Shown piece after piece: positions 20,061-28,973 of a stretch of DNA of 64,000 nt (positions within the stretch are counted from its first letter, which is position 1; every line of letters begins with the position of its first letter). The notes below the pieces were generated by a model. It was not told the DNA's origin. It did no database searches and saw nothing but the letters and a program-made list of their open reading frames with translations. The position numbers were made by a program, and so were the translations under genes. Source of the DNA: an uncultured Methanobrevibacter sp. (GTDB lineage Archaea; Methanobacteriota; Methanobacteria; Methanobacteriales; Methanobacteriaceae). The DNA lies in NCBI RefSeq assembly GCF_902769175.1, contig NZ_CACXNW010000028.1:23239-87238 (forward strand), in the 5' to 3' direction.

Positions 20061-20450
20061 CTAATCCTGTGCCAATTCATCATAGATTTTTCTCAATTCT
20101 TCAATTGATTTTTCACTTAATTCTTGATCTTGTTTGTTTTCGATGATTGCTAGGATTTTATCCCTTTGAGCCTTATTAGCCAAAGCAATCTTTGTCTTTT
20201 CAATTTCTGCTTCTTTCATTTCGAAAATGCTTTTTACAATGTTGATTTTAATTTCCAATTCTCTTTTTAATGGATTCTTACTTGCATCCTATAGTGATTC
20301 AACCTGCAAATCATTTTCATCTCTTTTCAGATTCTTGTAAATGTAATCCAAATCTACAAGTCTTAGATCGAATAGGTCTTCAAGATTGATTAGACCCTTA
20401 AATTCAAATCTATATTTTTTCTTTAATGCTTCAATCCAAATATTGTCCAT
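20061..20450 (-). pseudogene. Small helical protein with one in-frame TAG
   Basis: The ATG at 20450 follows GGAGATGATT and starts MDNIWIEALKKKYRFEFKGL, then INLEDLFDLRLVDLDYIYKN. After VESL there is a TAG at 20289-20291, and the same frame then continues DASKNPLKRELEIKINIVKS to TAA. The whole would be about 129 residues, with a C-terminal coiled-coil-like helix (KEAEIEKTKIALANKAQRDK). Small proteins with this look (N-terminal IWIEALKKKYRFEFKG, C-terminal ELRKIYDEL) are, as far as I recall, seen in phage and mobile regions, but I do not assign a function. The promoter region near 20510 resembles that of the RyR-like gene at 42025. Confidence 0.6.
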
Positions 20451-20605
20451 AATCATCTCCTCGATAAATTTTTGGAAAAACTAATTTGATAAAGATTTTA
20501 GTCTAAAAATTCGTATAAAAGCTAATAATGAAAACATCCTAAAAATGTAAATATCTTGATAATGAAAACACCTAAAAAAAGGTATTTTGGATGTTATTGG
20601 ATTAT

Positions 20606-22618
20606 CTAAGCAATAACAACATTAAATACCCTTTCGATGTTTGCTGATTTCACCTTTAGGGTAACCCTATTTTTCTGAGTGAATGAAAAACCGATTCCGC
20701 TTAATTGTTCATCAGTTTTCTCTACCTTTGCAATGCTTGCTAAAGCTTCGGTAACCTTACGATGATCCCTTAGTTCGATTATCAAGTATTCATTGAACCA
20801 TGGATTTGGTCTTCCATCATTCAAGCAGTCCTTTAGGATAAAGAATATATGCTTGTTTCCAACAGCATTGTCTCCCCAGTAGTTAGGGCTGTAGCAGATT
20901 AGGCTGACAGGTATAAAACTGTTGTACTGTAGATTCCACTCTTTGGTGCTTGAAACCTGTTCGTCCAAAAAGCTTTTTAAGGTGAAGTTTCCATCACTGT
21001 CCAAAGTAACCTTTGCAACATCAACATATTCATCTTGAACTAGCCTCATAGGGTAGTTGAAATTAAAGACCCTTCCATCAAATTCGATTTCTGCCTTGAA
21101 TCCATCATTTCCACCACGGTAGGTGTATTGATGAACACGGAATAGGTAATCTCCAGGAATCATTTGGTCTTTTTCCTTGAATTGAATGTTTTCAATTGCA
21201 GGAACATTCTCTTCAGGATTGATGATGTCTATATCAAGCCATCCTCCTGTTTTTGAACTTTTCATATGTTTGTAGTAGATTTCTTCACCTTCTGGTGTGG
21301 TACAATGAGCATCCAAATCGTTTTTGTCCCATTCATTGTCGTTCCATTGAATGGTAAATCTCAAGTCTACATCAACATCTCCACCCATTGCCTTTACCCT
21401 TTCCTTCATTAGGCTATCTGCAATGTTGTTTTTGTATGCCCAACTGAATGGGTTGTCCCATTTGAACATTGTTGGAGCATCCTTGTTTTCTGGTCCAATC
21501 AATGACATGAAATTGTTGCTCAAGTCATATGATAGGTATAGTTCCACTTCAACTGCAGTTGGCAGGATGTTTTTTACAAAGTCCTGCAATGAGATTTCCT
21601 GGACTTTATCAAAGTTACGTGCCTTATTCACAGTCAAATTCCTTAGTTTGTCGAAGAAATTCTGATTGTTCTGGATTTCATTGGTGTAATCTCTGTTTGC
21701 AAACAATACGTCATTGATGCTTAGATCTGACATATTTGCATAGCGTCTGTAGATTGACTCTCCAAATCCTAATTCATTGATCTTTTCCTGTGCATCTTCC
21801 AGCATTCTTTTGGTGAAGATTGGCTTTGGTCTTTGATAATTGGTAGGTGCTACAATTCTTTCATATTTTGTAACAGCTTCATCCAATGGCACCTCTAGAG
21901 TTATGTCCTTCAACAGAACTCCAATACTGTGGTTTTTGATTCTAACAATAACGGAACCAAGTTCAATGCTTTTAATCCAGTAGAATACATTTTCATCCAG
22001 TTCATTTTCTTCATATTCCTTTAGGTATCTCTTAAAGATTTTCAAAACATCTTCCCACTGGTCTCCACGGTAAAGGCTGTTTGAAGCGATAAGTTCTAAA
22101 ACGGTGTCAACCGCTTCCTCTGAGATTTGTTCGGTACTGTTTTCCAAAATAATCCTGTTGTCTCTGTACTCTGCCTTTTGACTTGAGTTACCTATGCATC
22201 TTTCTGGCACATCAGCGTAGAAGTGATACCAAGTATGCACATTTCCATCTTCCATCATTTCAGGGTTGCTTTCTAGACCGACCCTTTTGGTGTCACTTAT
22301 GAATATGTCCTTGATTTTTGCTGACTTTACAGCTTCATCCAATTGTTTGAATATTTCCTTTTCCTCTTGGGTTTCACCTGCAAACAAAGTGACATATTCT
22401 CCGTTATCTTCGTCGATTGCTACAACATTTGCCATTCTTTTGAAAAAGCTGAGGCATGCACTGCAATCCAGTTCTCTTCTTTCACGAAAGATTGGGTTTA
22501 ATTCTTTAGGAAATCCATCTAAATACATGTTCCATAGGAATTCCCAATCAATGTCTACAACAAATAATTTTCTTGGTGCCATATTTTCATTAAAATGATT
22601 GAATAATCTGTCACGCAT
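20606..22618 (-). CDS. Large protein with a DUF2135-like beta domain
   Basis: A 670-residue intact cytosolic protein. The first 300 residues contain a Cys pair (LDCSACLSFFKRMANVV) and an unfamiliar alpha/beta region. Residues about 405-540 match the style of DUF2135 beta domains: RFTIQWNDNEWDKNDLDAHC, TPEGEEIYYKHMKSSKTGGW, then LDIDIINPE and IPGDYLFRVHQYTYRGG. The C-terminus is a further beta domain (NRVTLKVKSANIERVFNVVI). No enzyme motif is recognised. The start is odd: the strong GGGAGGTGAAAG lies about 20 bases before the ATG, and at normal spacing from it there is an in-frame ATC, so the true start may be mutated or misread. A shared palindromic promoter site lies at 22943-22960. Confidence 0.72.
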   Translation of the reverse strand: MRDRLFNHFNENMAPRKLFVVDIDWEFLWNMYLDGFPKELNPIFRERRELDCSACLSFFKRMANVVAIDEDNGEYVTLFAGETQEEKEIFKQLDEAVKSAKIKDIFISDTKRVGLESNPEMMEDGNVHTWYHFYADVPERCIGNSSQKAEYRDNRIILENSTEQISEEAVDTVLELIASNSLYRGDQWEDVLKIFKRYLKEYEENELDENVFYWIKSIELGSVIVRIKNHSIGVLLKDITLEVPLDEAVTKYERIVAPTNYQRPKPIFTKRMLEDAQEKINELGFGESIYRRYANMSDLSINDVLFANRDYTNEIQNNQNFFDKLRNLTVNKARNFDKVQEISLQDFVKNILPTAVEVELYLSYDLSNNFMSLIGPENKDAPTMFKWDNPFSWAYKNNIADSLMKERVKAMGGDVDVDLRFTIQWNDNEWDKNDLDAHCTTPEGEEIYYKHMKSSKTGGWLDIDIINPEENVPAIENIQFKEKDQMIPGDYLFRVHQYTYRGGNDGFKAEIEFDGRVFNFNYPMRLVQDEYVDVAKVTLDSDGNFTLKSFLDEQVSSTKEWNLQYNSFIPVSLICYSPNYWGDNAVGNKHIFFILKDCLNDGRPNPWFNEYLIIELRDHRKVTEALASIAKVEKTDEQLSGIGFSFTQKNRVTLKVKSANIERVFNVVIA

Positions 22619-23252
22619 ATTTTTAAAATTGATACTTTCACCTCCCTTATTATCAATTAAAAATTTAAAAATTATTTATTCTGCAATTTTAATCAGTGAT
22701 ATTAATGAATATTTGAAAAGTTTCTATGTGCAAAAAGTTTTGTTTTTTGTATAATGATAATTGATCATTTGGATTATAAATGACTTAATCAGTTTAATCA
22801 TGACATTGACTTAAATTTAACCGCTAAATATCCACTAATAAAACCAATTAAATTTTTTTAGCTAATATTGGATTGATTGAATTTTTTAAATCAATTTGAA
22901 TATTAACAAATATATCTCTATTTTAAAAGCTATATAAGTCGTATAAAGTTTTTGCTTTAATTGAAAATTAATAAATAAAATTAGTTGGGGAATTAAATGA
23001 AAAACAGATAAAATAAAAGTAAAATAGATAAAAATAGGATAATAAATTAGAAAAAAATTTAAAAAGAAGAATAAAAATAAGTATTCTCTTAATGGAATAA
23101 TAAGTTAGAATAATAAAAAATTTAAAATGAAGAATAAAAATAGTTTTTTTTTCTTATAATAGAATAATAAGTTAGAATAATAAAAAATTTTAAAAAGAAG
23201 AATAAAATGATTATTCTTCTTAAAATATACAGTTTTTAATTGGTTCATTACA
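22619..23252. other. Intergenic region between EF-2 and the DUF2135-like gene
   Basis: 634 bases without a gene. The upstream control region of the 22618 gene includes the palindrome at 22943-22960. The half nearest EF-2 (about 23036-23220) is three imperfect tandem copies of a unit of about 62 bases (GGAATAATAAGTTAGAATAA, then an AAAAAATTTAAAA / AGAAGAATAAAA stretch), lying just past the EF-2 stop. Confidence 0.55.
22943..22960 (-). promoter_or_regulatory. Shared palindrome site 2 (DUF2135-like gene)
   Basis: ATAAAG-TTTTTG-CTTTAA, one mismatch in the arms. On the minus strand CTTTATACGACTTATATAGC follows, which contains a TATA box. Confidence 0.6.
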
Positions 23253-25448
23253 TTATGCAGAATAATGATCAGGACCATAAGGTTCTGGTGATAATCCTTT
23301 TCTCTCACGGATTTGCCTTACAATATCATCCTGCAGGTATATTGGCAAAACTTCAAATCCTTTCATTTCTGTTGAGAAGTCACCTTTACCTCCTGTAGCA
23401 GATCTTATGTCTCCTGCAAATCCGAACATTTTTGCAATAGGTACTTCAAAGTCCATTTCTGCAATTGTTCCCTTAATGTTCTGTTCAATGATTCTGCCTC
23501 TTCTGTTTTGAATGTCCTTGTTGCAGTTGCCCATATAATCAACAGGAGCTGAAATGAATACCTTTTGAATAGGTTCCAATAGGCATGGATTAGCAGACAT
23601 TATTGAAGCATAAATCGCTTTTTTGATAGCTGGAAGTACTTGTGCAGGACCTCTGTGAATAGCATCCTCATGAAGCTTAGCATCTGAAAGCTTGAATTTC
23701 AATCCAACTACTTCTTCGCTTGCTAAAGGACCATCCTTTAGTGCAGATTCAAAACCTTCAAGCAACAGCTCCTTGACTTCATCTAAGTATTGGATACCTC
23801 TAGTCATATTGATGAACATTGACCTGTTGTGGATGTCCCAAACTCTACGAGCCTCTTCCTTGTCCATTCCAAGTGCAATAAATTCTTGGGCCGTTTCCTT
23901 GGTTTTTATTCTGCCTTCCTTCAAGTTGCCTTCTATCAATGCATTGTAGATTCCATTGTCTAAAAGTTCAACTTCAATATAGAATCTGTTGTGCTTGTTA
24001 GGGAATTTACCTTCAATGACTGGGGAATGTCCTGTAACGCTTTCCTTATATACGATAATAGGTTCTGATACAAGAATTTCCAAATTCTGGTCAGTCTTTA
24101 TCCTATTGGTTACAACTTCCAAGTGAAGTTCTCCCATACCTGAAATCAATTGCTCACCAGTAGTGTCATTGATTTCCACCTTAATGGTTGGATCCTCTTT
24201 TGATACTTGCCTTAAGACTTCAATCAATTTAGGCAAGTCCTTAGTGTTCTTGGCTTCAACAGCTACTGTTACTACAGGTTCTGAGATATGGTCAATAGGT
24301 TCAAACTCTTCGATTTTGACATCAGGTGAACAGATTGTTTCTCCAGCGCTAGCTTCCTTAACACCTGTAATGTATGCAATGTTTCCTACATGAACCTTTT
24401 CGGTGTCAATTGTTTTTGCACCATTGAATACTCCTACCTGTTGGATTCTTGATTTAGTTTGAGAACCGACCAAATAGACTTCATTGGATTTTTCCAAAGT
24501 TCCACCATAAACTCTGCAGGTAGCTAAAACTCCCATATGCTTATCTACTGTTACATTTGTAATCATACCGGCTAAAGGACCATCAGGAGATGAATTCACC
24601 ATGGTTTGGCCTGCTTTACTTTCAATCTCACCACCCCAAATCTTAGGAACTCTGTAGACTTGAGCCTTATCTGGAGAAGGCAAGTGCTTAACTACCATAT
24701 TCAATAGGACTTCTGTAAGTGGCAAGAGCTTCTTTAATTCTTCCTCTTTGCCTGTATTGCAGTAATCGACAATATCCTTAAAGCTGAAACCTGTTTCCTA
24801 CATCATAGGGACATTGATAGCCCAATTCTTAAATGCAGATCCGAAAGCTACACTTCCATCCTCTACATTTACCATCCATTCCGCCTTTTTGTCCTTAGGT
24901 GCCAAACTCTTGATAAGTTCATTCACTTCAACAATAATGCTTGTAAGTTGCTTCAATAGGTCTTCTGGAGTCAATTTCAATTCATTGATTAATCTGTCCA
25001 CTTTTTTGATGAATAATACAGGCTTTACATTTTCCCTTAATGCCTGCTTAAGGACAGTTTCTGTTTGTGGCATAACTCCATCTACAGCACATACTACAAC
25101 ATCAGCACCATCTACAGCTCTCATTGCACGGGTTACGTCTCCACCAAAGTCTACGTGACCTGGAGTGTCAATCAGGTTGATTAGATATTGGTCTCCATCA
25201 TATTCCTGAACCATGGAAGCATTAGCAGCATCAATGGTAATTCCACGGTCTTGTTCGTCCTGTTTGGTGTCCATACCTAAGGCTTCACCAGCTAATTCTT
25301 CTGAAATCAGGCCTGCACCAGCAAGTAAGTTGTCTGATAATGTTGTCTTTCCGTGATCAATGTGAGCACATATTCCTATATTTCTGATGTATTCAGGTTC
25401 GTACATCAATTCCTTAATCTTTGCAATCATTTTGTCTTGTCTTGACAT
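23253..25448 (-). CDS. Translation elongation factor 2 (aEF-2), interrupted by one in-frame TAG
   Basis: Reconstructed length is about 731 residues, normal for archaeal EF-2. G1 is AHIDHGKTT, the switch region has [16 protein letters not shown]3 is [10 protein letters not shown] and G4 is FIKKVDRL. Domain IV carries [13 protein letters not shown], whose His is the diphthamide site, and the C-terminus has [13 protein letters not shown]. It catalyses GTP-driven ribosomal translocation. A TAG at 24798-24800 follows NVPMM, and the same frame continues [14 protein letters not shown]. Other archaeal EF-2 proteins have Gln there as I recall, so CAG to TAG is the simplest explanation. As the only copy of an essential gene, it is unlikely to be truly dead. 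AAGGAGTG lies before the ATG. Confidence 0.95.
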
Positions 25449-25751
25449 AAATACACTCCTTATGTGTTTTAGTTAATATTAGAATTAAAATTATTAATTA
25501 AATTCCATTTAAAATTCTGAGAATTTTAATTCAAGTAAAACCATTTATGAAAGCCAAGATTTAATTAAAAATAAGTTTAATTAATTAAAAGTAAAACAAA
25601 AAAATAAAATTGAATTTGGTTTTTCTAAAAAAAAAGTAGTTTTATAATTCTAAAAGCATTATTATCTTAAAAGATCATCTGATTAAATTATTTAATAAGC
25701 CTAATATAATTCTTTATATTTATGATAAAAACTTATTAGCTGATATATTTT

Positions 25752-25859
25752 TCAATAATTTAACAAACATATAAACTTTGCAATGTTAATCATAGAACCA
25801 TTTAATTTAGAATCAGCTTTCATAAAATTAAAATCTGTTTCGCTGTCTTCAAGTCCCAT
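25752..25859 (-). CDS. 35-residue ORF with a very strong ribosome binding site
   Basis: The ORF starts MGLEDSETDFNFMKADSKLN and ends IAKFICLLNY. GGGGGTGTTAGCC directly precedes the ATG, one of the strongest ribosome binding sites in the window. A promoter with the shared palindrome lies about 225 bases upstream on the same strand. It may be a genuine small protein, or the retained 5' end of a deleted gene. No homology recognised. Confidence 0.45.
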   Translation of the reverse strand: MGLEDSETDFNFMKADSKLNGSMINIAKFICLLNY

Positions 25860-26083
25860 GGCTAACACCCCCAAACAATCTTGATTATTTATAATAATCA
25901 TTAATTTATTTTTATTTCAATTGAATATATAAAATTTATGGAATATTTGTCTAATATCATATAAAATACTTAGACAAATAAACAATAAATCCAATATTTT
26001 TCCAAAATGGGAAAAACATTAAACAAATAATATTTTACTTAACTATACAATATTATATTTCAATTTGTCTATATATAAATCGA

Positions 26084-26101
26084 ATAAAGGAAATCCTTTA
26101 T
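26084..26101 (-). promoter_or_regulatory. Shared palindrome site 3 (toward the small ORF and EF-2)
   Basis: ATAAAG-GAAATC-CTTTAT, arms perfect and extended by one base. On the minus strand it is followed by TCGATTTATATATAG. The nearest minus-strand start is the 35-aa ORF at 25859; EF-2 lies farther on. Confidence 0.6.
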
Positions 26102-26167
26102 TTCAAAAAGTAATTCTTATATTTTTTTTTATTAATTGATAAGTGACCGTAGTGAGCTTAAAGCTAT

Positions 26168-28111
26168 TTATTTCCTAAACTTCTTGTTCATCAATCTATA
26201 ATTGACAAACTGCTTTGCAAACTTATTCTCTGCATATGATGAAATATATGAGTCATGTTCAATACAGTATTCAATAACTTCAGGAGCTATCTTGAAATGA
26301 TCATTGTCTAAAATGGATTTGCGCAATACCTCATTTTCCTCTTTTAAAAATGCTTCATTTAAAGCATCATTATCATTTGATTTGGAAAGATATAGATATT
26401 TTATTCTAAAGTCTTCACTATTTAAATAGACGTACTTTAAAATTACCTTTGATTCAATCCTTCCATATGCTGCATAACGAATACGTTCATCAGTTGCCTT
26501 CAAAGCAATATAAGCTAAAATTATTGGATTTGAAATCTTGTAGATGACAATATCCCTAAGTGCAAAGCTGTGAGTGTACTTTAATATGAAAATCAAATCG
26601 AAATAATTTTTTATCTTTTTAAACATGCAATATGGTAATGTGTCCTTATAGTAGGCTTCTGCAATTGCATCATAATAAACGGATTCCAATCTGTTGTCAA
26701 ATAGGCGTTTGAAAAACTTTAAGTCATGAGAATAGAAATCATCAAATTTAAAATTATATCCTTGATCCATCAGATTTTCAAAAATGTAATCACATACCCA
26801 GTTATCATCATATAATTTAGGCTCTTGAATATCATGATCTATTCTATTTATGGCCATATCTGCTAAAAGGATGTTATCTGTCATTCTTTTTATTGCAGTT
26901 TTCATAATATCCATTGTTTGCCCTACTGTAGCAAAAAAGTTCAAAACTGTATTGTCGCTTATTGCTTCAAGTGCCAATTTCACTATTTCAGGATTTGAGT
27001 CATTATATGCCAATTCAATGAAATATGATTCTTCAATCATCTTTTCAGTGGATGATTCTTCAGAACTTTCCAAATCATCCATATCAATCTCTAATGATTT
27101 CAAATAATCTAAATAATATTTAAAATCCCCAATTCTACCATCATAGGCCAGTTGATATAAAACCAATTTTCGAATATCTCCATCTTGAAGTTTATATTTG
27201 TCATACAATTTCTTATTATATGAACCATCTTCCATTTTTCCCTCTTCAAATGGATTATATTTTTCAAAATAAAATAGGATTCTTTCAAAATATTCAATTA
27301 GATTGTCTCTCAATTTGTCATAATCTTCAAAAAGGGAACTTCTGAAAATACTATGCAGCAAGTCTAAATCCAAAATTATTCCTATATTTTCATCATTATG
27401 AAGCTCTTTCGGAATGTAATCCTCTTCCCATATAATCATATTTCTGCTGATTTTATCGAATTTCCTTTTGAAGCTATGCTTTTTGTTTGATTGTGGATAA
27501 TAAAGGTTATATTTGAAAACCAGATTTTTTAAAGCGGATATACGGACAATATCCTCTTTATCCTCTTCAATTATCTTAGTTAAAACCTCAATATTTTGTG
27601 TGGAATAATTTGAGGCTGCAGCAGAGCGGACATACTTGTCCTCATCATTCAATGCAATCCTTTCCAAAAACTCTCTGTCATTTAGGGATTTATGCTTAGC
27701 GGCAGCAGAGCGCAATTTGGAATTTGATTCATTTTCAATGATTTGCTTCAATACCTCTTCATCATCTATAAATCTGTTTTCCAATGCCTTAAGGCGATAA
27801 TCAACATCCTTATGATTTAAAGCTATTTGATTTAGGGGATGGCTAAAGTAGTATTTTTCTATGATGGCTAAAGCAAGCTCTTTTGGAACCTTGTCAATGT
27901 CAATTTCGTATAATGTGTTTTTACTTATTCCGAGGCAATCTAAGGCAGCTATTCGAATGTCAGTATCTTCATCCTCATCAAGAACCAATTCATCAAGAGG
28001 ATAAGTAAAATCAAGTCTTCTTATAGAATAAAGCCTAGATTCCTTATCTGCATCCTTATTTAATGCAATTTCATATTCTTTATCCAAATCATAAATTATA
28101 GGAAAAGTCAT
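26168..28111 (-). CDS. HEAT-like repeat protein, 647 residues, intact
   Basis: Short helical repeats run along almost the whole chain: EDTDIRIAALDCLGISKNTL, NHKDVDYRLKALENRFIDDE, NESNSKLRSAAAKHKSLNDR, NDEDKYVRSAAASNYSTQNI, EDIVRISALKNLVFKYN, and again near the C-terminus ATDERIRYAAYGRIESKVIL. The repeat core R-x-A-A-L with aspartate-rich turns is typical of HEAT / leucine-rich-variant solenoids. There is no signal peptide or catalytic motif, so it is likely a cytosolic interaction scaffold. AAGGTAATAAA precedes the ATG. The next gene downstream of a shared promoter is a tyrosine phosphatase 22 bases away on the same strand, suggesting a phosphatase-HEAT pair transcribed together. Confidence 0.82.
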   Translation of the reverse strand: MTFPIIYDLDKEYEIALNKDADKESRLYSIRRLDFTYPLDELVLDEDEDTDIRIAALDCLGISKNTLYEIDIDKVPKELALAIIEKYYFSHPLNQIALNHKDVDYRLKALENRFIDDEEVLKQIIENESNSKLRSAAAKHKSLNDREFLERIALNDEDKYVRSAAASNYSTQNIEVLTKIIEEDKEDIVRISALKNLVFKYNLYYPQSNKKHSFKRKFDKISRNMIIWEEDYIPKELHNDENIGIILDLDLLHSIFRSSLFEDYDKLRDNLIEYFERILFYFEKYNPFEEGKMEDGSYNKKLYDKYKLQDGDIRKLVLYQLAYDGRIGDFKYYLDYLKSLEIDMDDLESSEESSTEKMIEESYFIELAYNDSNPEIVKLALEAISDNTVLNFFATVGQTMDIMKTAIKRMTDNILLADMAINRIDHDIQEPKLYDDNWVCDYIFENLMDQGYNFKFDDFYSHDLKFFKRLFDNRLESVYYDAIAEAYYKDTLPYCMFKKIKNYFDLIFILKYTHSFALRDIVIYKISNPIILAYIALKATDERIRYAAYGRIESKVILKYVYLNSEDFRIKYLYLSKSNDNDALNEAFLKEENEVLRKSILDNDHFKIAPEVIEYCIEHDSYISSYAENKFAKQFVNYRLMNKKFRK

Positions 28112-28133
28112 TTTATTACCTTTTAGCTATTTT

Positions 28134-28616
28134 TTATATTTGATTTTTTTCAAATTTCTTTTGTGTTTTAATAATGTTTTCCAAAGCTTCCTTGATTTCA
28201 AAATAGCAGACAACATAGTCTCCTAAACCACCATCCGATGGGTCTTTAATATCCAAATCTTCGTATAATCCACTATATTCCTTAATGGTGTAGGCATTTA
28301 GATTTGGATAGAACTTTTTTATCTTTTCCCTATTGTCTACTGTTGCTATTAAAACCAAATCAACTGTATTGAAGTCAATGTCCCTTATATTGGTTGTTTT
28401 ATAGTTGGATATGTCAATATCATGCTTTCTGCAAACAATTATGGCTTTTTCTTCTATTTCCTCTCCTGAATAAGTGGAAAATCCTGCTGATGAAATGTCA
28501 ATCTTATCTTTTGAATCTGATAATGAAACACCATCTTCATTTATCATCTTTTTAAAGATAGCTTCTGCCATTGGACTTCTGCAAGTGTTTCCACTGCAAA
28601 GAAAAACTATTTTCAT
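28134..28616 (-). CDS. Low-molecular-weight protein tyrosine phosphatase (copy 2)
   Basis: About 160 residues. MKIVFLCSGNTCRSPMAEAI contains the C-x5-R-S phosphate loop with the canonical NTCRSPMAE extension, and DLDIKDPSDGG near residue 130 provides the catalytic Asp-Pro loop. ATG 28616 is preferred over one four codons upstream, since GGTTGAT lies just before it. Close to the first copy in type but clearly diverged. It stands immediately upstream of the HEAT gene at 26168 (22-base gap), so both are probably one transcript. An upstream palindrome variant lies at 28714-28731. Likely role: dephosphorylation in the local signalling network, inferred from context. Confidence 0.88.
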   Translation of the reverse strand: MKIVFLCSGNTCRSPMAEAIFKKMINEDGVSLSDSKDKIDISSAGFSTYSGEEIEEKAIIVCRKHDIDISNYKTTNIRDIDFNTVDLVLIATVDNREKIKKFYPNLNAYTIKEYSGLYEDLDIKDPSDGGLGDYVVCYFEIKEALENIIKTQKKFEKNQI

Positions 28617-28973
28617 AATATCAACCATTAAATATAATTTAGATTTTTACTAAAATAAATTTTCTAATATTTCTAGATATAATTCTTTTTATTTTAAAAA
28701 GTATTTAAATTGTATAAATGAATTAATTTATCCCTTAAAAATGGTTAAGAAAAGTATTATTTTAATTGAATGTAGTCATATTAATTTTAATAGTTTTTGA
28801 TTTACAATTTATTTTAAATAGTTAAATCTTTAAAATTATGAAACTCATTGGGAAATATTGAAAAAAGTAAATACTAAACATACATATCCTTAGGCAAATA
28901 TGAAAAAATTATACAAAATATCATATAAAAACATTTTAACAAGTAATTTAATATCTATTATTAGGTGTTGAAG
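28617..28973. other. Divergent promoter region
   Basis: It holds the palindrome variant for the minus-strand phosphatase at 28714-28731, and for the plus-strand beta-helix gene a TATA-like TTATACAAAATATCATATAA at 28908-28927. Confidence 0.45.
28714..28731 (-). promoter_or_regulatory. Shared palindrome site 7, variant (tyrosine phosphatase 2)
   Basis: ATAAAT-GAATTA-ATTTAT: same geometry with ATAAAT arms. On the minus strand ACAATTTAAATAC follows, close to ACAAGTTAAATAAG at site 1. Confidence 0.45.

Larger units (their letters stand above)
25449..26167. other. Long intergenic region with a small ORF, an inverted repeat and a palindromic promoter
   Basis: 719 bases between EF-2 and a HEAT gene. 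It holds the 35-codon ORF at 25752-25859, a 10-bp inverted repeat (ATTTGTCTAA / TTAGACAAAT, 25945-25954 and 25970-25979) around CATATAAAATA, and the shared palindrome at 26084-26101 with TATATATA-type sequence after it on the minus strand. Confidence 0.5.
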
